NCBI GenBank assembly: GCA_009780755.1
Contig: WQZL01000028.1
Span: forward strand, 1-17,643
Reading direction: 5' to 3'
Origin: Promicromonosporaceae bacterium
Lineage (GTDB): Bacteria; Actinomycetota; Actinomycetes; Actinomycetales; Cellulomonadaceae
DNA length: 17,643 bases
Positions 1-6,178 of this stretch are shown in pieces (positions within the stretch are counted from its first letter, which is position 1; every line of letters begins with the position of its first letter). Both the position numbers and the translations under genes were made by a program. Under the pieces are notes generated by a model. That model was given only the letters and a program-made list of their open reading frames with translations. It had not been told where the DNA came from and did no database searches.

Positions 1-656
1 CGGAATGGGACTTGGCTCATCGCGACGTAGGTGAATTGGCCCTCCGCGTAGAAGATGACGTCGGCGGTGTGGTTGGTAATGATGTCGAAGAACACCATGA
101 TGCCGCGCGAGTGGGCGTCCGCGATGAACTCCCGCATCTCATCCTTGGTGCCGAAATGCGGGTTGATGTCCATGAAGTTTGTGATCCAATACCCGTGGTA
201 TGACGCCGAGGCGTAGGGCGAGACGCCCTGCACCGGCAGGTTCACGAACGGTGGGGTGATCCAAATCGCGGTAATGCCCATGCCCTCGATGTAGTCCAGA
301 TTCGCGCGCAGTCCGGCGATGTCGCCACCGTGGTAGAAGCCGGTGGCAGTCGGGTCGAAGCCGTGTACGTAGCGGTCGCCGGTCATGCCGCCGGTGTCAT
401 TTGCGGGATCGCCGTTGGCGAACCGGTCGATCATCACGAAGTAGAAGACGTGCCCGGCGCCCGGCTCCCGCCAAGGCACCGCGACGATGGCGTCATCATC
501 GGCACTGTCCAGGGCCGGTGGCAGGTCTGGGGTGATGGGGGGCGTCGGCTCCACAACTACGGCATCGCCGCTTTCGGTGGCGGAGCATCCGGCCAGCCCG
601 GCGGCGGCGGCAATAACTCCGGCGGTGATGGCGGCAATCAGCGGGGAACGACGCAT
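1..656 (-). CDS. Secreted alpha-amylase family (GH13) lipoprotein, 3' part beyond the window
   Basis: Predicted extracellular, lipid-anchored glycoside hydrolase acting on alpha-glucans. The 218 residues in view begin with a type II signal peptide (MRRSPL, hydrophobic Ala/Gly core, lipobox LAGC with Cys24), then a Thr/Pro-rich acidic linker (about residues 35-60), then the start of a GH13 barrel: FYFVMIDRFANGD, the FYHGGDIAGL segment, GITAIWITPPF, and conserved region I as DIITNH. The catalytic regions II-IV lie off the window edge, so activity and exact specificity (amylase, neopullulanase, cyclomaltodextrinase) cannot be judged. The ATG at 654-656 is preceded by GGAG at a good distance (CATTGGAGTCGCC). 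The gene is divergent from the small membrane protein at 833. A role in feeding the sugar importer at 11676-15126 is inferred from function only; no matching operator was seen ahead of this gene. Confidence 0.88.
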   Translation of the reverse strand, partial: MRRSPLIAAITAGVIAAAAGLAGCSATESGDAVVVEPTPPITPDLPPALDSADDDAIVAVPWREPGAGHVFYFVMIDRFANGDPANDTGGMTGDRYVHGFDPTATGFYHGGDIAGLRANLDYIEGMGITAIWITPPFVNLPVQGVSPYASASYHGYWITNFMDINPHFGTKDEMREFIADAHSRGIMVFFDIITNHTADVIFYAEGQFTYVAMSQVPF

Positions 657-707
657 GGCGACTCCAATGGCGAAGGATCAGGCTGGCCAACGCCGCGCTC
701 ATCGCAC

Positions 708-775
708 CGACCCTGGCGGCACCAACCCTATCCGGCTAAGAAGCATTCGGTTGGTTGAGCAGGCCGCCAGGGTCG
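708..775 (-). other. Long interrupted hairpin in the amylase leader
   Basis: A perfect 13-bp inverted repeat (CGACCCTGGCGGC at 708-720 and its complement at 763-775) encloses a second perfect 7-bp pair (ACCAACC at 721-727 with GGTTGGT at 749-755). The result is one long stem with a 7-nt bulge at 756-762 and a 21-nt loop. It ends 51 nt ahead of the amylase start, so it would lie in the leader RNA if transcription begins farther upstream. No T-run follows on either strand, so it is not a classic terminator. It could be a leader structure, an operator-like dyad, or a repeat remnant. Confidence 0.5.
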
Positions 776-821
776 CATCGATCACCTAGCGTCAGATATG
801 ACACGGGATGTGCTGGTTTTT

Positions 822-827
822 TACAGT
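822..827 (+). promoter_or_regulatory. Candidate -10 box for the 833 gene (leaderless type)
   Basis: TACAGT fits TANNNT and ends 5 nt before the ATG at 833. No separate ribosome binding site is clear, although GGGG lies directly before the start. Inferred from spacing only; no convincing -35 box is seen. Confidence 0.3.
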
Positions 828-832
828 GGGGC

Positions 833-1231
833 ATGGAAACGATCTGGACGTGGCAGACGACGGCAGGCATCTGCTGCGCCGCGCTGATCGTTGCCGTCAT
901 GCTGGGTCTAGCCCTGGCCCGCTTTGCGACCCGGACTCGTCGCCGCCGCCCGTGGCAGACCCCCCACGGTGATCCGTTCGTCACCCTCGAACTACAGATG
1001 AGACTAGGCAAGGTGTCCGAGCGACTGCGCGTGCTAACCGGAGCAGATGGCGGATTCGCATCTGCACACCATCATCGAGCCACGCAGGCCGCGTACGACT
1101 CGCTGCTTGCTGAGGCATGCCGCCTGGCCGGGGTGGAGTCGAGCGCTCCATACCTAAGCGCGAGGTCCGTCACAACCGGCGACCGGTTGCTTCGCGAACT
1201 CGAATTGAGCAGTCGCGGTTGGACCTGGTGA
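833..1231 (+). CDS. Small single-pass membrane protein of unknown function
   Basis: A 132-residue protein with one predicted transmembrane helix near the N-terminus (about residues 10-30, rich in Ala/Val/Leu), followed at once by a basic stop-transfer cluster (RTRRRR), which suggests an N-out, C-in topology. The remaining cytoplasmic part (about 95 residues) is mostly helical in character and carries no motif I recognise. The frame is open upstream to 755, but the ATG at 833 puts the hydrophobic segment at the N-terminus and has a TANNNT box 5 nt ahead, so I chose it. It is followed by a 38-nt gap and a second unknown gene on the same strand. Function unknown. Confidence 0.6.
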   Translation: METIWTWQTTAGICCAALIVAVMLGLALARFATRTRRRRPWQTPHGDPFVTLELQMRLGKVSERLRVLTGADGGFASAHHHRATQAAYDSLLAEACRLAGVESSAPYLSARSVTTGDRLLRELELSSRGWTW

Positions 1232-1269
1232 GGCATGGCTTGCGTATCGTTGGGTAACCTGGTTGCTCT

Positions 1270-1884
1270 ATGTTTGAGAGTGCTTCGTCGTCGCTGCGGC
1301 TTTGGTGGCTACCGGTAGGTGCCGGTGGCCCCGAGGGCTGGGTGGTGCGAATTTCTAGCAATTGCTGGGAGAGATGGCGCGCCCGCCGGGAGCGCCGCCC
1401 GCCGGGGCGGCTGTATCACTCGGTACTGGAGATCAAATCCGATGGCGAACGCTACGTCGTAGAGCTGGCTCCCGCTTGGACACCGCCGTTTGGCATTATT
1501 GGCACGATTCGGGGCCGAAACGACCGAGGAGTGGTGGCAACGGGCGCGGTCGGCTCGCGCCTGCTGGGATGGTGGCCGTGGTTCCGCTATGAGGTGCGCT
1601 GCTGGCCCGATGGGGTGATCCCGGATTTGGAGTTTGCGGTGGGGGAACCGCTAGTGATCCCCCTATCGAACGAACGGGCACAGGCCATGATTGACCAGGT
1701 GGCTAAGGTGCCCTGTCACGTCTGGGGTCGCGACGTACTCGGCATTCGGGATATGTGGAACTCAAATTCCGCTATCGCCTGGGTATTGCAGTCCGGCGGG
1801 GTTGATGCGGCTTCGATGGTGCCGCCGACGGATGGCTCCGCCCCCGGTTGGGCCGCCGGTGTGCTGGCCGCCGAACAGGCTTAG
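1270..1884 (+). CDS. Conserved-looking protein of unknown function, 204 aa
   Basis: A soluble 204-residue protein, unusually rich in Trp. It opens with MFESASSSLRLWWLPVGAGG, continues with a beta-rich centre (YHSVLEIKSDGERYVVELAP, then GIIGTIRGR), and ends with WNSNSAIAWVLQSGG followed by a Pro-rich stretch and PGWAAG. The NSNS-x-x-x-W-hydrophobic pattern with a late PGW recalls a group of hypothetical proteins with an LRAT/NlpC-P60-like permuted papain fold. That is memory-based and uncertain, and the position where a catalytic Cys would be expected reads Asn-Ser. A TAACCT box ends 9 nt before the ATG, compatible with a very short leader. The tRNA-Ser gene follows 61 nt downstream. Confidence 0.65.
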   Translation: MFESASSSLRLWWLPVGAGGPEGWVVRISSNCWERWRARRERRPPGRLYHSVLEIKSDGERYVVELAPAWTPPFGIIGTIRGRNDRGVVATGAVGSRLLGWWPWFRYEVRCWPDGVIPDLEFAVGEPLVIPLSNERAQAMIDQVAKVPCHVWGRDVLGIRDMWNSNSAIAWVLQSGGVDAASMVPPTDGSAPGWAAGVLAAEQA

Positions 1885-1916
1885 CAATCAACGAGGCGGC
1901 CCCGTTGCCGGTGAGG

Positions 1917-1922
1917 TAGACT
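1917..1922 (+). promoter_or_regulatory. Candidate -10 box of the tRNA-Ser gene
   Basis: TAGACT (TANNNT) lies 23 nt ahead of the mature tRNA 5' end, a normal distance for a tRNA precursor. No clear -35 box at standard spacing. Confidence 0.35.
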
Positions 1923-1945
1923 CGTTTGGCCGGTTCCACCGGCAT

Positions 1946-2034
1946 GGTGACGTGTCCGAGCGGCCGAAGGTGCAGCACTCGAAATGCTGTGTAGTTAATA
2001 GCTACCGTGGGTTCAAATCCCACCGTCACCGCCA
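1946..2034 (+). tRNA. tRNA-Ser (anticodon CGA)
   Basis: A full class II cloverleaf is visible. The acceptor stem is GGTGACG (1946-1952) with CGTCACC (2024-2030), then discriminator G2031 and an encoded CCA (2032-2034). The anticodon stem CAGCA/TGCTG closes a loop with CGA at 1980-1982, reading UCG serine codons. The long variable arm (GTAG...CTAC) is typical of tRNA-Ser. The T arm GTGGG-TTCAAAT-CCCAC is canonical. The mature tRNA without CCA is 86 nt. No integrase and no second copy of the tRNA 3' end was seen nearby, so there is no sign of island integration here. Confidence 0.97.
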
Positions 2035-2042
2035 CATCGAAC

Positions 2043-2074
2043 GGCTAGCGAGTTTGCTCGCTAGCCCAGCTTTT
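2043..2074 (+). terminator. Rho-independent terminator of tRNA-Ser
   Basis: A perfect 10-bp stem, GGCTAGCGAG (2043-2052) with its complement (2057-2066), closes a TTTG loop and is followed by a short T-run (2071-2074). It begins 9 nt after the tRNA CCA. The right arm overlaps the stop codon of the convergent AraC-type gene (2061-2063), so it may also limit read-through from the minus strand, although no T-run lies on that side. Confidence 0.75.
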
Positions 2075-2777
2075 CATTCAGGGTTACCGAACAGTCCTCG
2101 TGGGTGATTAGGGCGCCCAGGGTAAAGCCGGTGGCTTGCTTGACGTGTCGAGACAGGTGGGCCTGGTCAAAGTAGCCAAAAGAGGCCGCGGCCGCCGCGG
2201 GGCTGGTGCCTGAGCGCACCAGGGCGACGGCCTGTTCTAAGCGATACAACGATGACGCCACCTTTGGACTCAGCCCATACCAGCCATTGCATAGCCGAAG
2301 CAGCGTCCGTTCGCTGAGGTAGTGGCGATGCGCAATGTCGCGCACCGGACGACCCAAGCGCAGATCGCGGTCGATTGACCGCGCCTGGTTTAGCTCGGTG
2401 CGGTCGATATCTACCTTGGCAAGCAGGGCGCGGACTACTGCCTGCATACCGGCTTGGGGGTCATCCCACAGCGTGTCCACTAACCTGTCATCGACCCGGA
2501 CCACCTCGGCTAGCGGCACCTCAGCGCGCAACAACTGCGTTCCGGTGGTGCGCAACAACGCTTGCCCTAAGCCGGGGGCAAGTTGGAAGCCCCACATGTC
2601 TTGGGGAGCCTGGTGGTGGTAGGTGATGGTGCGATCCTCCGTGCCAAACAGCAGTAGTCGACCCCCGGTCCAAGCCAAGGCCGGACCCACATTGGGCAAT
2701 ACAATGGACTGCTCGCCCTCGCTGGTGTAATGCCAGACGAAGCCGAGCGTGCGGGGCAAGGTGGTGAGTTGGATCAT
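2061..2777 (-). CDS. AraC family transcriptional regulator
   Basis: A 238-residue DNA-binding regulator. The C-terminal half is an AraC-type double helix-turn-helix: PVRDIAHRHYLSERTLLRL (first HTH, about residues 144-162) and SPAAAAASFGYFDQAHLSRH (second HTH, about 192-211), followed by KQATGFTLG, the usual end of the domain. The N-terminal part (about 1-125) looks like the beta-rich sensor domain of short AraC proteins (GPALAWTGGRLLLFG); its ligand is unknown. The frame is open to 2912, but those residues would overlap the neighbouring gene's control region. ATG at 2777 gives the natural start MIQLTT. It is divergent from the VOC protein at 2905 with a 127-bp gap, a common pairing in which the regulator controls the neighbour. 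Confidence 0.85.
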   Translation of the reverse strand: MIQLTTLPRTLGFVWHYTSEGEQSIVLPNVGPALAWTGGRLLLFGTEDRTITYHHQAPQDMWGFQLAPGLGQALLRTTGTQLLRAEVPLAEVVRVDDRLVDTLWDDPQAGMQAVVRALLAKVDIDRTELNQARSIDRDLRLGRPVRDIAHRHYLSERTLLRLCNGWYGLSPKVASSLYRLEQAVALVRSGTSPAAAAASFGYFDQAHLSRHVKQATGFTLGALITHEDCSVTLNEKLG

Positions 2778-2893
2778 GGGTATCTGCTTTGTCGCACTTG
2801 ACGATCTGGCGGTTTTCTCCAAGACCCATCGATGCGAATACGGCATTGTAGGCATGGATCCCGCCATCCGGCGGGGCACCCCACCAGAACCAC

Positions 2894-2898
2894 AGGAG
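2894..2898 (+). promoter_or_regulatory. Ribosome binding site fixing the VOC protein start
   Basis: AGGAG lies 6 nt before GTG 2905. It sets the start 52 codons inside a longer open frame whose first part runs antisense to the AraC gene. Confidence 0.8.
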
Positions 2899-2904
2899 AT
2901 CATC

Positions 2905-3357
2905 GTGTTCATCGCCCCTCATCTGACCTTCACCACCCAGGCCCGCGAGGCCATCGAGTTCTACCACCGCGTCTTTGGAGGGCAGTTGCAGATCGGCACC
3001 TTCGCCGAGTGGAAGGCCCAAGACCCGACAGTCGAGATCGACGACGCCGCGCTCGATCTGCTTGTTTATGGCACGCTCAAGATGGACAACGGCTGTGTGA
3101 TCGAGGCATCCGACGCCGGGGAGCCTAACCAGAACGTTCCGGGCGGCGAGAAGCCTGCGCTGGGGGCCATCGATGTGGCCACCACTAACGACAAGCTCGA
3201 CGAACTCCGCGCGGCCTTCAGCGCGCTCGCTGAGGGTGGCACGGTGACCGCCCCGCTGGAGGAGTTTGGCGCCGGAGAACACTATGGAGCGTTGGTAGAC
3301 CGATTCGGCGTCACCTGGAACTTCGCCGGTACCCCCGCCGGAAAGTATCTGCTATAA
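2905..3357 (+). CDS. VOC (glyoxalase/bleomycin-resistance fold) protein, PhnB-like
   Basis: A 150-residue protein of the vicinal oxygen chelate superfamily, PhnB-like subgroup. It shows the N-terminal beta-alpha unit APHLTFTTQAREAIEFYHRVFGGQL, the DLLVYGTLKMDNG strand pair, and the closing ALVDRFGVTWNF, typical of PhnB/YdfO-like proteins. Members bind a metal or small hydrophobic molecule; many have no assigned reaction, so I give none. The GTG start has a strong AGGAG site 6 nt upstream. It is divergent from the AraC-type regulator. The first 52 codons of the open frame upstream are dismissed as non-coding. Confidence 0.85.
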   Translation: MFIAPHLTFTTQAREAIEFYHRVFGGQLQIGTFAEWKAQDPTVEIDDAALDLLVYGTLKMDNGCVIEASDAGEPNQNVPGGEKPALGAIDVATTNDKLDELRAAFSALAEGGTVTAPLEEFGAGEHYGALVDRFGVTWNFAGTPAGKYLL

Positions 3358-3624
3358 ATTCAGGTCGTTTAAGCCGTCGCCACCGCACCTTCGCTCCGAA
3401 TAAGCGGTAGCGGTTGCGCGGTCGGTTTGATACCGTGACGCGGTAACTACTTTGCCGGGACTTCCGGCCTGAGCGAATGATGGGGTGTGACTGCGGTATG
3501 ACCGCAATGTAGGGCCTGCTGGTACAGCGGGCCAGATCACGTCGTGATGCTTCCCGATGAACCATCACGATGCCGTTGGTGTGCCCACTTGGTGCACGCA
3601 ACGACTTTCAAACCCCACCCGAAA
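3358..3624. other. Gene-free stretch with short hairpins
   Basis: I see no convincing gene here. It contains several short dyads: TGCGGT-ATG-ACCGCA (3492-3506) and a 9-bp stem with one G-T pair around a GTA loop (3513-3533). An earlier part repeats GCGGT several times. None is followed by a T-run. They may terminate the VOC gene or sit in the leader of the MFS gene. If the MFS gene starts at GTG 3544, the right part of this stretch is coding. Confidence 0.4.
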
Positions 3625-4962
3625 GTGATCACTACTTTGTTGACCCCTAACCCCAGTAGTTCCCCCATCTCTTCAACTCCTAACGAAACCATCTCTTCTG
3701 CCGACCTGGGCGCGTCTCAGTGGAAGCGAAACATTGCTTTCTTCATTGCCGGCCAACAGGCCACCGCTTTTGGCTCGATGATGGTGCAAATCGCCGTGCT
3801 GTGGCACCTGGCTCGCAGCACCGAATCCGGCTGGACACTTACCCTCGGAATCGTGTTTGGCCTGGCTCCGCAGGCCATCGTCTCGCTATTCAGCGGAGTC
3901 CTGGCCGACCGGATGCCGCGCAAGCTGCTCATCATCGGCTCCGACCTCATCATCGCTGCCGCCTCGTTGGGCTTGGCCATCACACTTGTCGCGGGCATCG
4001 AGCGACTGTGGTTCATCTTCCTCGCCAGCGCGGTGCGATCCGCTTTCGCCGGCCTGCAAGGCCCAGCATTCCGGGCCGTGCTTCCGCAGATTGCCCCGGA
4101 AGCGCAGCTGATGCGACTGAACGGGATCGGGGAGGGCCTCAGTTCCGCGCTGGGCATCATTGCTCCCCTGGCCGGGGGGTTCCTGATGGCTACCGTCGGG
4201 CTTCAGGCAGTGTTGTTCGTCGATGTTGCCACGGCCATCATCGGCATCGCTTCGCTAATCATGGTGCCCATGAGGCGAATGCCCTCCCTCAATGATGCCA
4301 CGGACGCCAGGTTCCTCGACAACCTCCGCGGCGGCTTCCGCTACCTCCAGCAGCACAGTTCCATCAAGTGGCTGATTGTGCTGGGGTTTGGCGGCGGCTT
4401 CTTTGCCACGGTTCCGCTGGCGATGACCATCTTGCTCGTGGTGCGTACCTTTGGCGGCTACCAGTGGATGCTCTCAGGCCTAGAGATGTCGTTCAGCGGG
4501 GGATACCTTATCGGCGCGGCAGTCATCTCAGGGCTAGCGATGAAGCTGACGCGTAATCGCGTCAGGTTCACGGTGTTGGCCATGTTCGCTTCCGCCGCCG
4601 TTACCCTGGCCCTCGGGCTTGCCCCGAGTCTCTGGCTTCTGCTTGTGTTGATGATCGCGTTCTCGGCGGCGATCTCGTTCTGGATGGTCCCCTACTTCAC
4701 CTTCCTCCAGGAGCAGGTCGATGAGGAGTCCGCGGGGCGCGTCTTCGGTATCCAGGAGGCGCTCGACGCGGCCAGCGCCCCGCTGGCGTTCCTAGTCTTC
4801 GGGCCACTCAGCGACCGTTTCTCTGTTGAGGCCATCCTCATCGTCGTCGGGGCGCTCACGTTCGCGTGGGTCGGTGGCGTCCTGGCCATCCCGTCCGCCC
4901 GGCGAGCCTTGGCCACCTTTAACACCGCTCCTGCTGCGGTCGAGGGCGAGGTGGGGAAATGA
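3625..4962 (+). CDS. MFS transporter, DHA3/MFS_3-type exporter
   Basis: An inner-membrane major facilitator with about 12 hydrophobic segments, likely a proton-driven exporter of drugs or small molecules. Seen directly: motif A between TM2 and TM3 as GVLADRMPRK (residues 91-100 from this start), the QQATAFGSMMVQIAVLWHL opening typical of the EntS/macrolide-efflux branch, and a basic loop PMRRM between the two halves. The substrate cannot be read from sequence. The start is uncertain: GTG 3625 gives a 445-aa protein with a 35-residue Ser/Thr/Pro-rich lead, whereas GTG 3544 or ATG 3547 add a Cys- and His-containing stretch unlike an MFS N-terminus. No start has a clear ribosome site. The TGA stop overlaps the start of rsgA (ATGA), indicating translational coupling. 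Confidence 0.85.
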   Translation: MITTLLTPNPSSSPISSTPNETISSADLGASQWKRNIAFFIAGQQATAFGSMMVQIAVLWHLARSTESGWTLTLGIVFGLAPQAIVSLFSGVLADRMPRKLLIIGSDLIIAAASLGLAITLVAGIERLWFIFLASAVRSAFAGLQGPAFRAVLPQIAPEAQLMRLNGIGEGLSSALGIIAPLAGGFLMATVGLQAVLFVDVATAIIGIASLIMVPMRRMPSLNDATDARFLDNLRGGFRYLQQHSSIKWLIVLGFGGGFFATVPLAMTILLVVRTFGGYQWMLSGLEMSFSGGYLIGAAVISGLAMKLTRNRVRFTVLAMFASAAVTLALGLAPSLWLLLVLMIAFSAAISFWMVPYFTFLQEQVDEESAGRVFGIQEALDAASAPLAFLVFGPLSDRFSVEAILIVVGALTFAWVGGVLAIPSARRALATFNTAPAAVEGEVGK

Positions 4963-6035
4963 ACGCTACTCTCCTGAGTTATGGGCTGAATCCGGCCATG
5001 TTCGTTGGGCACCAAGGCACCCCGGCGCGGGTTACAGCCGTCCACCGTGACCGCTACGACGTCATCACCGAGTTTGGCCCGCGGCATGCGCGCCTCAAAA
5101 CCAGCGTCTACTTTGGCGGCGGCAGTCCCGACGCCGAGATGGCGTTCCCCACCGTGGGCGACGCCATCACCCTCCAGTATGTGGAACACGAGGATAGCCT
5201 GATTACCGCCACCTTGGAACGAAAAAGCTACTTCTCCCGTCGCGACCCCGATAAGGGGCGCGGCGAACAGGCGGTGGCCGCGAACTTTGACTACTGCCTC
5301 ATCGTCGATTCCCTCAATCAGAACTTCAGCCTGCGACGCATCGAGCGCTATCTTGCCCAAGCCTGGGACAGCGGTGCCGTGCCTGTCGTCGTCCTAACCA
5401 AAGCCGACCTGGTAGACGATGTGCAAGATCAAGTACGCGCGGCCCAGGGTCTAGCCAACTTCGCCGACGTCATCGCGGTGAGTACCGTCACCGGGGTCGG
5501 GTTGGATCGGTTATCCCAATACCTACAGCCGGGCAAAACGCTGGTGCTGCTCGGCTCCTCGGGCGTCGGCAAATCCACCCTGGTCAATGCCCTTGCCGGC
5601 GCCGAACGCATGGTCACGTCTGAGATTCGGGAGGACGACGCCAAGGGTCGCCACACCACCACTCACCGGCAACTCCTCATATTGCCCGGCGGTGGCATGA
5701 TTATTGACACCCCTGGGATGCGCGAGCTGGGCATGTGGGATACGGGTACCGGGCTGAGCAGGGCATTCGCCGACGTTGAGACCGTGTTGGCGCGAGGCTG
5801 CTGGTTTTCCGACTGCCAGCATGTCAGCGAGCCGGGATGCGCCGTGGCATCAGCCATTGTCCAAGGCGAACTGGCTCAAGGTCGCTGGGACAGCTACCTA
5901 AAGCTGCAAAGGGAAGCGCAATACGCCGACGACCGAGCCGCTTACGCCAAGAAGCGGGCGCAGGCCTGGAAATCATGGGATCGCGAGTACCGGGCAGCCA
6001 CCAAGGAGGGAATCGTCAAAACCATCCGCCGCTAG
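4959..6035 (+). CDS. rsgA: Ribosome small subunit-dependent GTPase A
   Basis: A circularly permuted GTPase that acts in late maturation of the 30S subunit. Domains in order: an N-terminal OB-fold (about 20-85), the G domain in permuted order with G4 TKAD (147-150), G1 GSSGVGKST (199-207), G2 RHTTT (231-235) and G3 DTPGM (250-254), then a zinc-binding site Cys281, Cys286, His288, Cys294. That spacing (+5, +7, +13) equals that of E. coli RsgA/YjeQ. All key residues are intact, and 358 aa is the normal length. The ATG overlaps the MFS stop by 4 nt and has GAGGTGGGG just ahead, so it is probably co-translated with the exporter. The link between the two genes looks positional rather than functional. 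Confidence 0.97.
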   Translation: MNATLLSYGLNPAMFVGHQGTPARVTAVHRDRYDVITEFGPRHARLKTSVYFGGGSPDAEMAFPTVGDAITLQYVEHEDSLITATLERKSYFSRRDPDKGRGEQAVAANFDYCLIVDSLNQNFSLRRIERYLAQAWDSGAVPVVVLTKADLVDDVQDQVRAAQGLANFADVIAVSTVTGVGLDRLSQYLQPGKTLVLLGSSGVGKSTLVNALAGAERMVTSEIREDDAKGRHTTTHRQLLILPGGGMIIDTPGMRELGMWDTGTGLSRAFADVETVLARGCWFSDCQHVSEPGCAVASAIVQGELAQGRWDSYLKLQREAQYADDRAAYAKKRAQAWKSWDREYRAATKEGIVKTIRR

Positions 6036-6069
6036 ACAAGCCTGGGGATGTCCCAAGTTGTTTTGCAGG

Positions 6070-6150
6070 TTCGGCAATTCGCCTTGGCGTTCGGTATTAC
6101 GTTGTGCCGAATGGGGCGGCGTATTGCCGAATGAACGGCCTGTTCGGCGG
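6070..6150. promoter_or_regulatory. Cluster of TTCGG half-sites ahead of dnaX
   Basis: Within 81 bp the motif TTCGGYA or its complement occurs at 6070-6078 (TTCGGCAAT), 6090-6096 (TTCGGTA), 6105-6111 (TGCCGAA) and 6123-6131 (ATTGCCGAA), with a related TTCGGCGG at 6143-6150. The outer pair is a perfect 9-bp inverted repeat and the inner pair a second, nested one. Symmetric half-sites between rsgA and the dnaX start suggest a protein-binding site or a folded RNA; the regulator is unknown. Confidence 0.4.
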
Positions 6151-6165
6151 TACGCCGCAGCGCAC

Positions 6166-6171
6166 TAGGCT
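6166..6171 (+). promoter_or_regulatory. Candidate -10 box of dnaX (leaderless type)
   Basis: TAGGCT (TANNNT) lies 7 nt before the GTG start of dnaX. This would place transcription start at or next to the start codon, in line with the lack of a ribosome binding site. Confidence 0.4.
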
Positions 6172-6178
6172 TAGGCGC

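Noticed and set aside
1946..2074. tRNA-Ser as an integration site for a mobile island
   Set aside because: No integrase gene and no repeated tRNA 3' end in the window; the downstream gene is an ordinary AraC regulator.
2521..3282. 253-aa minus-strand open frame across the VOC gene
   Set aside because: It is antisense to the VOC gene and to the start of the AraC gene. It has no family resemblance and reflects high-GC codon bias.
3358..3624. Small RNA or short gene in the VOC-MFS gap
   Set aside because: Several short dyads are present, but no promoter, T-run or coding signal strong enough to call one.
4959..6035. Scrambled order of GTPase motifs in rsgA
   Set aside because: Circular permutation (G4-G1-G2-G3) is normal for the RsgA family.
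5837..6178. Longer dnaX start extending the frame back into rsgA
   Set aside because: The extra 114 residues overlap rsgA in another frame, and the conserved DnaX N-terminus begins exactly at GTG 6179.
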